Positions 55,563-64,000 are shown, numbered from the stretch's first letter. The stretch is 64,000 nucleotides of DNA from Vibrio sp. Hep-1b-8 (GCF_006124995.1 NZ_QEWN01000112.1:48534-112533), one strand, 5' to 3'. Notes: generated by a model from the sequence alone, not told the origin. Numbers and translations: made by a program.

Positions 55563-56024
55563 CTACTGTTTGCGTAACTGATAACTCTCAGCCAGCTCAC
55601 CTTTAACACGTTCGCCATTCATATCGAGCTTGAACAAGACATTCTCACCAACGAAGTATTGATTTGCGCCACTTTCACTTTCTAGGGTCACGGTATTGCC
55701 TTTGTCATTCCAGTGGAATTGACCTTGCGACTCGATATATCCATCTTCTTTACCTAGATAGGTCTGCGTTGCAGTGTAACTTCCATCATGATTCAAAGTA
55801 ATATGAGTCTCGATGCCACTACAGTCAGCACAAGGTAAAATACCGACATAAGTTCCGTTCCAGTCTAATGCGTTGCTTGCTGTGTGCGCGCTATCTGCTG
55901 GCGCATCTAGGATGATTTCTGCTTGAGCTTGAGCAACAGGTTGAGTCGCCTGTGGTGGTTGTTCGTCTTGGCAACCAGCCAGCACAAATAGGGTAACAGT
56001 TAATAGAAATAGAGCCTTTTTCAT
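55563..56024 (-). CDS. NlpE N-terminal-domain lipoprotein
   Basis: 153 residues. A lipoprotein signal peptide with lipobox VLAGC (Cys at 18) is followed by a low-complexity Q/A linker. An NlpE_N domain (about 52-152) comes next: WNGTYVGILPCADCSGIETHITLNHDGSYTATQTYLGK contains the conserved CxxC motif. E. coli NlpE is an outer-membrane sensor for the Cpx response and copper or redox stress. This protein lacks the C-terminal NlpE domain and so is a short paralogue. Single gene. Confidence 0.85.
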   Translation of the reverse strand: MKKALFLLTVTLFVLAGCQDEQPPQATQPVAQAQAEIILDAPADSAHTASNALDWNGTYVGILPCADCSGIETHITLNHDGSYTATQTYLGKEDGYIESQGQFHWNDKGNTVTLESESGANQYFVGENVLFKLDMNGERVKGELAESYQLRKQ

Positions 56025-56243
56025 ATTCAGTTCCTTTACCTACGGGGGAGTGTGTCTATCATATCTCTCCACCGATCCTACTCGTCAATAGCAGGTGAGA
56101 TTTCCGTTAAGGTTGTTTGGCGTTCTGGTCAGTTTCTTGTCCGAGTGACGTGGGTATTGCATCAGCGTCGTCTCAGTGGCGTTAGCAAATGTTTTCCCAG
56201 CACATTAATCAGCGCCCTGTGACAATCAAGCTGCCGCCCAAAA

Positions 56244-56378
56244 ATGTTCAGACAGATGGGACTTCATTGGTTGACCAAGCAGCACTATTTACGTTGGTTT
56301 AACCTGACCATGGCCTTGCTGCTGGTGGTGTCAATTGTGCCAGTAATCCGAGGTGTGATTGAACAAATTATCGCGTGA
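56244..56378 (+). pseudogene. LysE/RhtB-type exporter, C-terminal remnant
   Basis: A 44-codon frame ending LHWLTKQHYLRWFNLTMALLLVVSIVPVI plus a short tail. The RWFNxxMAxLLVxSIxPxx pattern is the final TM helix of LysE-family amino-acid exporters (about 200 residues). The upstream 56025-56243 shows no continuing frame of the family. The gene has been reduced to its end. It lies just before a threonine-aldolase-like gene, a common neighbour for such exporters. Confidence 0.6.
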
Positions 56379-56482
56379 GAAGCGGTTCACCCGTTGAGCA
56401 TCAAGCTCCTGCTCTGGAAAGATTTACAGTTAAACTCGAACGCGTTAGATTGCCACTGGCATGACAATCTATGGAAAGAAAA

Positions 56483-57553
56483 ATGAGCATCCATCTAAAA
56501 CAGCTATGTACAACCCATTTACCTGGAAACAAAGAAGATTCGCCGGCAGTCCATTTTTCTAAAATGGCGCAGTGGTGTGAACAGCATAATGTTGCCCACG
56601 ATGTTTACGGTGAAGGTGAAACTATACAGGCTTTCGAGCAAAAAGTGGCCGACCTACTGGGTTACGAAGCAGGTCTATTTGTTATCACCGGTACTATGAC
56701 CCAACCGACAGTACTTGAGTTAGTGACCAGACAGAAACGCAATCCGATTGTTGCGATGCACCCTTCAAGCCATATTTATGTTCATGAAAGGCAGGGCTAC
56801 CAGCTGCAAAACCGATTCAACATCTTGCCAGTAGGGAATGAGTTCAAGCCGTGGAAGCTTGAAGATCTTCAGGCCTGGCCAGATGAAATCGCTGCGGTTT
56901 TGTACGAACTGCCAATGCGAGAGATTGGCGGGCAATTACCATCATGGCAAGAGCTCGAACGTATTAAGCAACACTGCGCGGAGAACAACATCCATCTACA
57001 CATGGATGGGGCGCGTCTTTGGGAGACGGCCGCTTATTACCAAAAAGAGTATCAGCAGATTGCTCAAGGCTTTGATACGGCGTATGTCTCTCTTTATAAG
57101 GGCATCAATGGATTAGGTGGTTCGATGCTACTAGGTTCAAAGGCGTTTATTCAACTTGCCTCGATGTGGATGAAGCGACAAGGTGGCAATGTTTACCATA
57201 GAACGCCTTACGTGGTGTCAGCCGCTATGCAATTCGATGAGAGACTGGTTCGGCTCCCTTCTCTGTTTGAGCGTACCAAACAGGTCTATGAAATCATTGC
57301 TGAGTTTCCAACTTTGGCGGTGAATCCTCCCAAGCCACAATCGAATATGTTACACCTGATATTACCGTTTAGCTTTGAACAGGCTCAGGCGTTACAACAG
57401 GCGTTTGCAACTGATCGAGGCATTTGGTTTGGGAATCCTCAAGTGACTTCTCACCCGAATCAGTCGCTTATCGAGTGGTATGTCGGTGATAACCTTCTTG
57501 AGATCAGTGATGATGAACTGCGGGCGTTTTTCGCAGAGTTGACGGCAAATTAA
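56483..57553 (+). CDS. Threonine aldolase-family PLP enzyme
   Basis: About 356 residues from ATG 56483 (GGAAAG upstream); ATG 56471 has no ribosome-binding site. It is of the beta-eliminating lyase/L-threonine aldolase type: DVYGEGETIQAFEQKVADLLGYEAGLFVITGTMTQ, HPSSHIYVHERQGYQ, IHLHMDGARLWE (PLP-ring Asp) and YVSLYKGINGLGGSMLLG with the PLP lysine. It would cleave L-threonine or allo-threonine to glycine and acetaldehyde, or a related beta-hydroxy amino acid. Sequence order fits the low-specificity group, though substrate is not certain. Confidence 0.82.
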   Translation: MSIHLKQLCTTHLPGNKEDSPAVHFSKMAQWCEQHNVAHDVYGEGETIQAFEQKVADLLGYEAGLFVITGTMTQPTVLELVTRQKRNPIVAMHPSSHIYVHERQGYQLQNRFNILPVGNEFKPWKLEDLQAWPDEIAAVLYELPMREIGGQLPSWQELERIKQHCAENNIHLHMDGARLWETAAYYQKEYQQIAQGFDTAYVSLYKGINGLGGSMLLGSKAFIQLASMWMKRQGGNVYHRTPYVVSAAMQFDERLVRLPSLFERTKQVYEIIAEFPTLAVNPPKPQSNMLHLILPFSFEQAQALQQAFATDRGIWFGNPQVTSHPNQSLIEWYVGDNLLEISDDELRAFFAELTAN

Positions 57554-57611
57554 TCATCTTGGAGTCGGGAGTTTTCGACGCGACTAACGCACCGCTTACT
57601 TTGGAGAGAGC

Positions 57612-58151
57612 ATGCTAGACAGAGACAATACCGGATTGATCATCGTCGATGTTCAAGGGAAGTTAGCCAGTTTGGTTGATGAATCTGAGGCGCTGGTAAA
57701 AAACTGTGTCACCTTGATTCAAGGTGCTCAAATCTTAGATTTGCCTATTGTCTGGCTTGAGCAAAATCCGACCAAACTAGGTGATACGGTAGAGGCGATA
57801 AGCCAGCATTTGCAAGGTGCGTCGCCTATAAGTAAATACACATTTGATGCTTGCTCACAGCCTCAGTTTATTCAAGCTATTCGCAGTGCCAATGTCGGCA
57901 CTTGGCTAGTGTGTGGTATTGAAGCGCATATCTGTGTGTACCAAACAGTATTAAGCCTTTCCCAACGGGATTATGATGTACAGCTCGTGACAGACTGTGT
58001 TTCGTCTCGAAATCCCCAACACAAGCAATTGAGCATCAGAAAATTACAGCATAAAGGAATAGATATCACATGCGTTGAAATGTGCCTTTATGAATTAGTT
58101 AAAGATTGCCGTAGTGATGAGTTCAAACAGATTTTGCAACTGATCAAGTAA
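57612..58151 (+). CDS. Isochorismatase-family hydrolase
   Basis: 179 residues. Cysteine hydrolase fold with the expected triad: Asp in IIVDVQGK (about 13), Lys in SKYTFDAC (about 76) and Cys in VCGIEAHICVYQT (about 107-112). GIEAHICVYQT is diagnostic for the YcaC/isochorismatase-like subgroup. The real substrate of this group is usually unknown. It lies 58 nt after the threonine-aldolase-like gene on the same strand with GGAGAG upstream, so the two may be co-transcribed. Confidence 0.85.
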   Translation: MLDRDNTGLIIVDVQGKLASLVDESEALVKNCVTLIQGAQILDLPIVWLEQNPTKLGDTVEAISQHLQGASPISKYTFDACSQPQFIQAIRSANVGTWLVCGIEAHICVYQTVLSLSQRDYDVQLVTDCVSSRNPQHKQLSIRKLQHKGIDITCVEMCLYELVKDCRSDEFKQILQLIK

Positions 58152-58168
58152 CCGCAAACTGAGCGGTG

Positions 58169-59110
58169 TTAATCGATGTGAGGTTCTGGTATCGCTCTCT
58201 GGTGCTCGCTTCGCGACTCGTCAAACTCTTTACAAACCCATGATTTCAGCTTCATGACATTGTCATTGCGAAGTTTCTCTGGTCGACACACAAAGAAAAA
58301 CTCTTGATGAGGATTAGTGACAGGCTTGCCGATCTCCACTAAAAAGCCATGCTTGATCTCATCTCTCACAAATAGGCGGTGAGTAACGAAAACCCCCAAC
58401 TTTTGTATGGCGGCCTGAATAGCATGGACAGAGACCATGAAGTTCAAATTGTTGTGCTGCTTAGGGGCGGGGACGTTATTTCCCTGACACCAGACACTCC
58501 AGTCATTTTTCCTTCGCAAGTTTTGTGCATAGATAGCGGGGTAGTGCTGCAACAATTGCGCTGCGCTTGGTTTGGGTTGAGATGAATCGAGCAGTTGGGG
58601 GCTACAAACCAAAAGAAGCTCATCATCGCCAAGTTTTTCACAGTAATAATCTTGCCATTCATCCGTTTTTCCATGAATGATGGCGACATCAACACCTTCT
58701 TGAGTCAGATTAAAAGGGCCAGCTAGATTAGACAGGCGAATATCGACATTGGGAGCAAAATGTTGGAAGTTATTCACTCTTGGAACCCACCAATGAATCG
58801 CCAATGAGTTGATCATATTTAAAGTGATTTGATGGGAGTGCGGTTTTTGGGTTACCGCGTCCGTTGCATCGACGATCGTCTTTAAGGCAGGGGCAATGTC
58901 ATTGTAGTACTTTTGACCAATCGGATTGAGACGAACTTGCCTGCCTATACGCTGAAACAACGGCTGCCCGATAAGTGACTCTAGGCTTTTGATTGCCTGA
59001 CTGATCGCAGAGTGGCTGACACTAAGTACCTCAGCAGCCTTAGTCATGCTACCGGTGTCAGCAACGGCGATAAAAGCGTAAAGAGACTTAAGAGGTGGTC
59101 GTTTGTTCAT
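58169..59110 (-). CDS. LysR-family transcriptional regulator
   Basis: 313 residues. The N-terminal winged HTH reads LKSLYAFIAVADTGSMTKAAEVLSVSHSAISQAIKSLESLIGQPLFQRIGRQVRL. The C-terminal substrate-binding domain contains GVDVAIIHGKTDEWQDY, of the GcvA-like type. It is divergent from the EamA transporter gene with 91 bp between, the usual layout in which the LysR protein controls the transporter. Effector unknown. Confidence 0.92.
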   Translation of the reverse strand: MNKRPPLKSLYAFIAVADTGSMTKAAEVLSVSHSAISQAIKSLESLIGQPLFQRIGRQVRLNPIGQKYYNDIAPALKTIVDATDAVTQKPHSHQITLNMINSLAIHWWVPRVNNFQHFAPNVDIRLSNLAGPFNLTQEGVDVAIIHGKTDEWQDYYCEKLGDDELLLVCSPQLLDSSQPKPSAAQLLQHYPAIYAQNLRRKNDWSVWCQGNNVPAPKQHNNLNFMVSVHAIQAAIQKLGVFVTHRLFVRDEIKHGFLVEIGKPVTNPHQEFFFVCRPEKLRNDNVMKLKSWVCKEFDESRSEHQRAIPEPHID

Positions 59111-59201
59111 GTGTAAGTTTATCTAACATGTTTGTTTAAATATATTCGTTTTTTAAGCCCTTGTCATTCCTTTACTATAGGCACGCCTATAGGGAGGAAT
59201 C

Positions 59202-60128
59202 ATGTTGATAAATAACCTTGCTGTACCTTATATGCTCGTTTCAACCTTTAGTTTGTCGTTAACGGGTTTAGCTTTAAAAAAACTAACAGAAATATTGAGC
59301 CTTGAATGGCTGACATTTCTCAGATTTATTTTGCCGACATTGCTCCTGTTTGCTTTGGTCGCTGCAACAAAAATTCGTTTGCCTCCTCCGGCTCTGTTGA
59401 AGCCGATCGTGATTAGAGGTATGTGCATTGCGGCATGCCAACTCTGTTTTATAGCATCACTCAACCGATTGACACTCGTGGAAAGCTCTGTGCTGTTTGG
59501 TACAGGGCCACTCTTTATTGCTGTGTTGGAGAAGATCTTTTTTAAGGTCAAGATTAAGACCGAAACCAAATTTAGCTTAGCAGCCACGTTTGCTGGTGTC
59601 GTGTTGCTCGCTGGTGATGTCAGCGGCATTCAATTAAGTCCTGAGTTGCTGATTGGATTAGCCTCTGGGCTATTTAGTGCAGGCTCCCAAGTCTGTCTAT
59701 TTCGTGCCAGTAAAAAGGAGGTAACGCCGGCACTGCTTAACAGTTGGACATTTTTGATCGCGGCGATAAGCGTATTGCCACTGTGTCTTGTGTCGGGGCT
59801 GTCAAAGGTCGACGTTTCAATCGTATTAGAACCACAACACAACTCGCTTGTTTGGGCGTATTTATTGGTTCTCTCATTGGTTGTGGTTGCCAATCAAATC
59901 TTGCGCTCTAAAGCCTATAAGTTGGCAGATAGCAATTCACAAGTGGCACCGTTGATATTTACTAGCTTGCTGTTCACCGCTCTGTGGCAGGCGATGTTTT
60001 TTGATGAAAGTTTCTCAACCTATCAGATCGCGGGCATCGCAATCATTATAGTGGCAACCATCATGAATAATTTTGCGACGCCGTTGTTCCGATGCCTTGG
60101 TGTTAGTCGCATCTTTGGCCGCAGTTGA
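59202..60128 (+). CDS. EamA/DMT-family transporter
   Basis: 308 residues, ten predicted TM helices made of two EamA repeats. The second half has ASGLFSAGSQVCLFRASKKE and LADSNSQVAPLIFTSLLFTALWQAMFFDE, typical of the drug/metabolite transporter superfamily. GGGAGGA lies 8 nt before ATG 59202. The cargo is not predictable. It probably belongs to the regulon of the divergent LysR gene. Confidence 0.9.
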   Translation: MLINNLAVPYMLVSTFSLSLTGLALKKLTEILSLEWLTFLRFILPTLLLFALVAATKIRLPPPALLKPIVIRGMCIAACQLCFIASLNRLTLVESSVLFGTGPLFIAVLEKIFFKVKIKTETKFSLAATFAGVVLLAGDVSGIQLSPELLIGLASGLFSAGSQVCLFRASKKEVTPALLNSWTFLIAAISVLPLCLVSGLSKVDVSIVLEPQHNSLVWAYLLVLSLVVVANQILRSKAYKLADSNSQVAPLIFTSLLFTALWQAMFFDESFSTYQIAGIAIIIVATIMNNFATPLFRCLGVSRIFGRS

Positions 60129-60190
60129 TGATGGTGCGCTTAGTGGACGCCCCAGCAATGGCGCTAGCCCCACCACTGCTTAGCAGAGAA

Positions 60191-60312
60191 TTACCAGCGA
60201 GGCTGAGCAAAATAGTCTGCTAGATAATCGATTAGTGCTCGAACAGCGGGTCTCATGTGCTTTCTTGAGGAGTAAAGTGCATACACCGTCATGTCGTCTG
60301 GCTTCCAGTCGT
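60191..60312 (-). pseudogene. LysR regulator, C-terminal fragment
   Basis: Minus-strand frame ending at TAA (60193-60191) reads DWKPDDMTVYALYSSRKHM, RPAVRALIDYLADYF and AQPRW. VYALY-S-R-H and RALIDYLAxxF form the last part of a LysR substrate-binding domain. Nothing upstream (to the right) continues it; the neighbouring sequence is a different broken gene. Only about 40 of about 300 residues survive. Confidence 0.7.
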
Positions 60313-60346
60313 GGCGACGTCAACAAAGACTTTGGCTGCGGTGAGT

Positions 60347-60945
60347 TTGTCCATTTATATGCTCGAAATAAGAAATAATCATGTTCAGTTTGGTGACAGT
60401 GAAGCAATGGTCGTGGATACCGGTTTTACCAAAGCGGATGCAATGCGCATTGCGGCAAAAGTGCTTGATAGTGGAAAAGAGCTCAAAACTATCTTTATTA
60501 GTCAGGCTGATCCTGATTATTACTTTGGTGCGGAAGTCTTACATGGGCTATTTCCAGAAGCGAAAATTCTAACGACACCAGCTGTTAAAAAAGTAATCGA
60601 GACAAAGCTGTATTAGGTAACGTCTCCGTATATGGCATGGTTCACCTTTGGATGGCAGATGCACAGTCGGATGAGAGTCAGCAAGCGTGGCAGGAACAAT
60701 TAACGGAGATCCAGCAATTAAATCCGGCCCTCGTGATTCCTGGTCATATGAAAACGGGCACTCAGCTTGATGCCTCGACAATTGCTTACACTCAAGCGTA
60801 TTTGAGCGATTTTCAGCGTGCAAAGAGCACCAGTCGTAACAGTGATCAACTGATTGACAAAATGTCTGCAAACTATCCGGATGCGCAGCTTCCGATGGCT
60901 CTCGACATTGGAGCAAAAGTGCATATGGGTGAAATGAAATGGTAA
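60347..60945 (+). pseudogene. Metallo-beta-lactamase-fold protein, broken
   Basis: Two frames belong to one gene. The first (60347-60616) reads VVDTGFTKADAMRIAAKVLD, TIFISQADPDYYFGAEVLHG and EAKILTTPAVKKVIE, then stops. The second resumes at about 60614 (LGNVSVYGMVHLWMADAQ) and runs to 60945 with NPALVIPGHMK. This is the MBL-fold subgroup in which the usual HxHxDH is replaced by SQADPDYYFG. The middle, the natural start and the frame are damaged by deletion. The fused 5' end abuts the LysR fragment, so a deletion junction lies near 60312-60347. Confidence 0.7.
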
Positions 60946-61115
60946 CGGAGTTTCAAAAGCCAAGGCAGGCACTTCGCAAGTCTCAAGGTCGTTTATTAAC
61001 GAACTCTGCAAGCAGTGATGAGATGTTTGAGCGCATTGATACCAACCATGACGAGTTCATTGATATGAACGAGTTCCAATCACACAGAGGTTTTATGCGA
61101 TCTTCAGATCAATAA
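60939..61115 (+). CDS. Small EF-hand protein or remnant
   Basis: 58 residues. The ATG at 60939 overlaps the stop of the broken MBL gene. The C-terminal half has a good calcium loop, ERIDTNHDEFIDMNEFQ (Asp at 1, Asn at 3, Asp at 5, Glu at 12), followed by SHRGFMRSSDQ. Vibrio EF-hand proteins of this kind are usually longer and secreted; no signal peptide is present here. It is likely the 3' end of a decayed gene. Confidence 0.45.
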   Translation: MVTEFQKPRQALRKSQGRLLTNSASSDEMFERIDTNHDEFIDMNEFQSHRGFMRSSDQ

Positions 61116-61128
61116 GTTCCTCACTGTA

Positions 61129-61154
61129 AGAGAGGTAACATATGTTACCTCTCT
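61129..61154. terminator. 26-bp perfect palindrome
   Basis: AGAGAGGTAACAT followed by its exact reverse complement, 14 nt after the EF-hand stop. No T-tract follows. It could form a 13-bp hairpin at the RNA level or a dimer binding site at the DNA level. Confidence 0.5.
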
Positions 61155-61331
61155 CTGAATATCGACTGCGGACATTCGTTTTTCACGGCTCATGAGCAGC
61201 GAGAGCATGATAATGTCGTTTGATGGCGTCTTTACAATTTAAAGTCCTTTTTCAAATTGAGATCTTAGTGGCTAAGATAAATATTCAACTTGGTATACTC
61301 ACACAAAGAATCGTAACGAGAGTGTGATGAT

Positions 61332-61592
61332 ATGTCTAAAACAGCAAAGCTCCAGAACGAAGATAAGCTAGTAAAGAAGGCGTTAGAAATTGGCGAGAAG
61401 ATGGCCAAAATGCAAGGCTTTGACTTACCCAGTACGCCACAGCCTGTCAGGGTGAAGGCCATCTACTTGTTCTTAGTTGATGCAAAGCAAATTGCACCAC
61501 TACCAGATAACAAACTGGATGGTGCTAGTATCAAACACCGATTGGCGATGTGGATTCATAAAGCACTACCTGATAATGACCCACTGAAGTAA
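61332..61592 (+). CDS. DUF5062 family protein
   Basis: 86 residues: a basic helical start (KLQNEDKLVKKALEIGEKMAKMQGFDLP) and RVKAIYLFLVDAKQIAPLPDNKLDGASIKHRLAMWIHKALPDNDPL. This matches DUF5062, a small cytosolic family of Vibrio and relatives with unknown function. Single gene. The following 61593-61880 (288 bp) shows nothing definite. Confidence 0.7.
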   Translation: MSKTAKLQNEDKLVKKALEIGEKMAKMQGFDLPSTPQPVRVKAIYLFLVDAKQIAPLPDNKLDGASIKHRLAMWIHKALPDNDPLK

Positions 61593-61880
61593 TTCCCTCT
61601 ATGCAAAAGCAAAAAGGATGGAGTGAGCGTTGGGTACAAATATACGAATGGCTTCTATTGGTCAGTATTTATTTCCTTTATTATTGTAGGTAAAGTCTGA
61701 AATTTAGCCTAATTAATTATCGGGATACATACGGTAGGATATTAACGGTACTTTATCTTGATAAAAGAATATCCGCTATAAGCGGAGCGATGTGTTTTAT
61801 TGAATCGACCAAGCAATAAGGCTTATAGTCGGGCTAAACAATCTGAAAAATAATTAGTGGAACTGTAATTAAGTCGCTCG

Positions 61881-62537
61881 TTGAGGTGTAAAAACAGTTC
61901 TGTTATGTATTTATTTTTTGGATATTGTGCTTTTGGGTTAATTGACCATTTAAGACGCTACTTACCATCAATATTATGTTTTGGTAGAGTGGTGATTGGT
62001 CAATCAGGTGTTACAATTGGGCGAGGTTTAGATTTAGGAAATCCACCCACAGGAGCGACGGGACAATCACCTGCTAAGTTGGACTTAAAAGCGCTATTTC
62101 AAGAGGAGGAATTAATCCCTGAATTATCGGATTGGTTACTCAGTGTCGAAGGGGTTAAAAGAGCAAGTGCCCTAGAGTCTCTTGATAGTTCAGGGTTGAC
62201 TGATGATGAACTGACAATAACACGTAAACAACAACACTTAATGTTTAATGATGTTTATGATTATATGGAAGAAAAGACTCGCATCTTGCTGACTAAGCCA
62301 GATGTTAAAGCCAAATTTGGAGTGGTTGATTGGGATAACTTACCTCGTAATGTTAAGGATGTTTTAGTCGACTTGACATATCGAGGCGATAACAGCCCTA
62401 GAACAAGGGAAGGTTTTGTTCCTGCATTGGTTGATTTTGAGCTTCTCATTTTTAAAGAGAAAGTTATGGATGTCAATAATACCTTGTGGCGTGGTGTTGA
62501 TTTGAATAGGAGAGAAAGACGTGAAAAATATTTATAA
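61881..62537 (+). pseudogene. Pesticin/T4-lysozyme-like toxin domain, N-terminally truncated
   Basis: The frame has a TTG start at 61881, but family similarity begins only at about residue 35 (GRVVIGQSGVTIGRGLDLGN). It continues to the end (FNDVYDYMEEKTRILL, NLPRNVKDVLVDLTYRGDNSPRTREGFVPALVDF). SGVTIGRGLDLG and DLTYRGD are hallmarks of pesticin-type muramidase domains found in bacteriocins and T6SS effectors. The catalytic Glu, which precedes this motif in pesticin and T4 lysozyme, is absent, so activity is doubtful. It overlaps the next gene by 17 nt, as toxin and immunity genes often do. Confidence 0.6.
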
Positions 62538-62913
62538 GAGCATGTTTTGTTACCTGCTTGTTTTTTCAAATATAACGCTTGCTAGCAATAATCTTCCTAA
62601 TAGTTTAGAAATTAGAGAGTTAAAGCAAAATTATGACAATAGAACTGGTAACACTGGGGAGCTTATAGCTTATATCCCAATTAAAAGGCCTTGTTTAAAC
62701 GTTTTGTCTGGAGAAAAATATAAAGAATTTTGCTTTATTGATTCTACGACTGAAGATTTAAGTAAGAGTGATGGAGCTGGTTTTTTCATTACACTTACAA
62801 ACCTTTCAAATGAGAGAGTTTCTTTTGAATACCATACACTGTGGTATTCAAAAAAGTGTAAGTATTACATATATAAAGAAAAGCCGACCTGTGATGAGCC
62901 TTACACTAATTAA
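62521..62913 (+). CDS. Putative periplasmic immunity protein
   Basis: 130 residues with a signal peptide (MKNIYKSMFCYLLVFSNITLA, cleavage near LAS) and four Cys in the mature part (for example RPCLNVL, KEFCFID, KKCKYYIY, PTCDEP), suggesting disulphides. The beta-rich end FFITLTNLSNERVSFEYHTLWYSKKC has no named family. A periplasmic location is what an immunity protein against a cell-wall hydrolase needs, and the gene overlaps the muramidase remnant. GGAGAG lies 8 nt upstream. The role is inferred. Confidence 0.55.
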   Translation: MKNIYKSMFCYLLVFSNITLASNNLPNSLEIRELKQNYDNRTGNTGELIAYIPIKRPCLNVLSGEKYKEFCFIDSTTEDLSKSDGAGFFITLTNLSNERVSFEYHTLWYSKKCKYYIYKEKPTCDEPYTN

Positions 62914-63097
62914 TACAATTAACTTAAATTTCATGGTGTAAGACGATTCATACGCTTAACGCAAAAACTCACTTTTTAGTGATATTTAACCTAACACAAT
63001 AATGACCGTTGTTACTGAACTTCTTATTCACGATTAGATTGTCTCGATAACATACCAAAGATTACACCTTTGCTATCTCAGTAAGATATTAAAGGTT

Positions 63098-63267
63098 TCT
63101 GTGATGTATCGAGGTGATCACAGCCCTAGAGCAAGGGAAGGGTTTGGAGCTAATTTTGAGTAACATCATCTGCCAAGTTGGACTTAAATGATTACCAAAT
63201 TTTTTATTACGCTCTGAAAGAATTAGATAACATTCCGCCAGAAATTTTGAAACTGAGGTTAAAGTGA
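63098..63267 (+). pseudogene. Scattered fragments of a second pesticin-like toxin gene
   Basis: 63098-63163 encodes SVMYRGDHSPRAREGFGANFE, clearly related to TYRGDNSPRTREGF at 62377-62420. In another frame, 63166-63267 encodes SSAKLDLNDYQIFYYALKEL and IPPEILKLRLK, related at its start to SPAKLDLK of the upstream gene. In the intact-looking copy these motifs are about 100 residues apart and in opposite order. A second copy has therefore been rearranged and decayed. Confidence 0.55.
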
Positions 63268-63277
63268 TTAATTTGTA

Positions 63278-63490
63278 ATGGTTTTTTGTTTATATTGCAT
63301 AAGTTTTCAAATAATCGCGATGGGTGAGTCTAGTGCAAATTGGATTTTCGAAAAGCAAAATCAATGTGAAATAAAGATAAGTTCCTTAAAGAAGGATATA
63401 CAAATCAATGCTGATAATCTAACTAAAGGTAACTATAACGAGGCTATCGTTTCTAGTCTGATTTTAACTAAGTATACCCCTGATCATTGA
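63278..63490 (+). CDS. Possible truncated immunity-like ORF
   Basis: A 70-codon frame. The start is hydrophobic (MVFCLYCISFQIIAMGESSA), like a signal peptide, followed by a polar part NWIFEKQNQCEIKISSLKKDI. It stops 31 nt before the transposase frame, and its last residues may come from the insertion-sequence end. It may be the 5' part of another immunity gene cut by the IS. No family is recognised. Confidence 0.35.
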   Translation: MVFCLYCISFQIIAMGESSANWIFEKQNQCEIKISSLKKDIQINADNLTKGNYNEAIVSSLILTKYTPDH

Positions 63491-63520
63491 AAATGCTTGA
63501 TTTTATTTAGAATCAGGATC

Positions 63521-64000
63521 ATGCTACGAACCATGAAAATTACACTGACTCCTCAGCAGAAACTGCAACTCGAACAAATGCACGATTCTACTCGTGATGG
63601 TCGAGTGCGTGACCGTATTAAAGCAGTATTGCTTACCACAGAGGGGTGGAGTCAGACCATGATTTCTCAAGCTCTTCGCATTCATGAATCAACCGTTGCA
63701 CGCCACCTTAGTGACTACGTTCTTTCTGAAAAACTTAAGCCTGAAAATGGCGGAAGCCAAAGCAAGCTTTCTGCTACTCAAACCATGCACCTAATCGAGC
63801 ATTTGACTGAGAAAACCTATTCTCACACTCATCAAATTGTCGCCTACGTTAAAGAGGCATTTGGACTTGATTATACGGTCTCTGGTATGAACAAATGGCT
63901 TCACCACAATGGCTTTAGCTACAAGCAACCGAAAGGCGTTCCACACAAGTTTGATAAAGCAAAACAGCAAGCATTCATAGAGGCTTATGAAGCTCTAAAG
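63521..64000 (+). mobile_element. IS630-family transposase gene, 5' part
   Basis: The frame is open from ATG 63521 (or 63533) to the right edge, so the gene continues outside. The 160 residues form the HTH half of IS630/Tc1-like transposases: RIKAVLLTTEGWSQTMISQALRIHESTVARHL, a second HTH with THQIVAYVKEAFGLDYTVSGMNKWLHHNGFSYKQPKGVPHKFD. The catalytic DDE half is not visible. The left end of the element probably lies around 63475-63510, near a TA (IS630 elements duplicate TA); the exact inverted repeat cannot be set without the right end. Confidence 0.85.

Noticed and set aside
62914..63100. Integron attC sites between toxin/immunity cassettes
   Set aside because: No paired attC core sites or long imperfect palindrome of the Vibrio repeat type could be identified.

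Overview
The window looks like a Vibrio chromosome, probably the second one (inferred). The strongest evidence is a Qrr quorum-sensing sRNA gene at about 35126-35233. It has the conserved Qrr core, a sigma-54 promoter and upstream LuxO-type sites. The KtrAB potassium system, a LapG-cleavable RTX adhesin and several small Vibrio-type families (DUF2850, DUF5062, VC0807) agree with this.

Region 1 (1-11 kb) is core metabolism. It opens with the 3' end of a cytochrome c oxidase cluster (subunit III, SURF1, a Sco-like protein, ctaA, ctaB) with a DUF2909 gene nested antisense. A complete polar amino-acid ABC transporter follows on the minus strand, then aroG and the periplasmic alpha-amylase malS. 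Region 2 (11.1-23.7 kb) is one 4182-residue adhesin gene. It encodes a retention module with a TAAG LapG site, near-identical repeats of about 0.79 kb, a long Ig/cadherin-like stalk, RTX repeats and a type I secretion end. No secretion or LapD/LapG genes lie beside it. Region 3 (23.7-38.3 kb) holds a TetR regulator with two matching operators, an MscS channel, ktrAB, ppnP, two diguanylate cyclases, small membrane proteins, a decayed gntR with its operator still intact, the qrr gene, an XRE/acyl-CoA-type regulator divergent from an unknown gene, and a MaoC hydratase.

Region 4 (38.6-48.6 kb) starts with tRNA-Ser(UGA) and a 5'-truncated VOC gene, followed by a full L-arabinose locus: araFGH (minus) divergent from araB-araD-araA-X-araC (plus). 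Two tandem AraC-type sites lie between the arms. The truncated VOC gene at the edge suggests an inserted block.

Region 5 (48.6-64 kb) is accessory DNA mixed with housekeeping genes. A probable membrane-disrupting toxin with a peptidoglycan-binding module and its overlapping membrane immunity gene (49.4-51.4 kb) lie next to an ISNCY-type transposase remnant. Then come dsdA, rhlE, an NlpE-like lipoprotein, a threonine-aldolase-like enzyme, an isochorismatase-fold enzyme, a LysR/EamA pair, and a graveyard of fragments (LysE, LysR, metallo-beta-lactamase fold, EF-hand). The window ends in a decayed pesticin/T4-lysozyme-like toxin plus periplasmic immunity cluster, with scattered toxin fragments and an IS630-type transposase that runs off the end.

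The most interesting elements are the two toxin-immunity modules, the qrr gene beside the gntR fossil, the adhesin's near-identical repeats, and a short, very basic ORF at 31292 with a strong ribosome-binding site and promoter. All identifications come from reading the sequence and from family knowledge; no database search was run.
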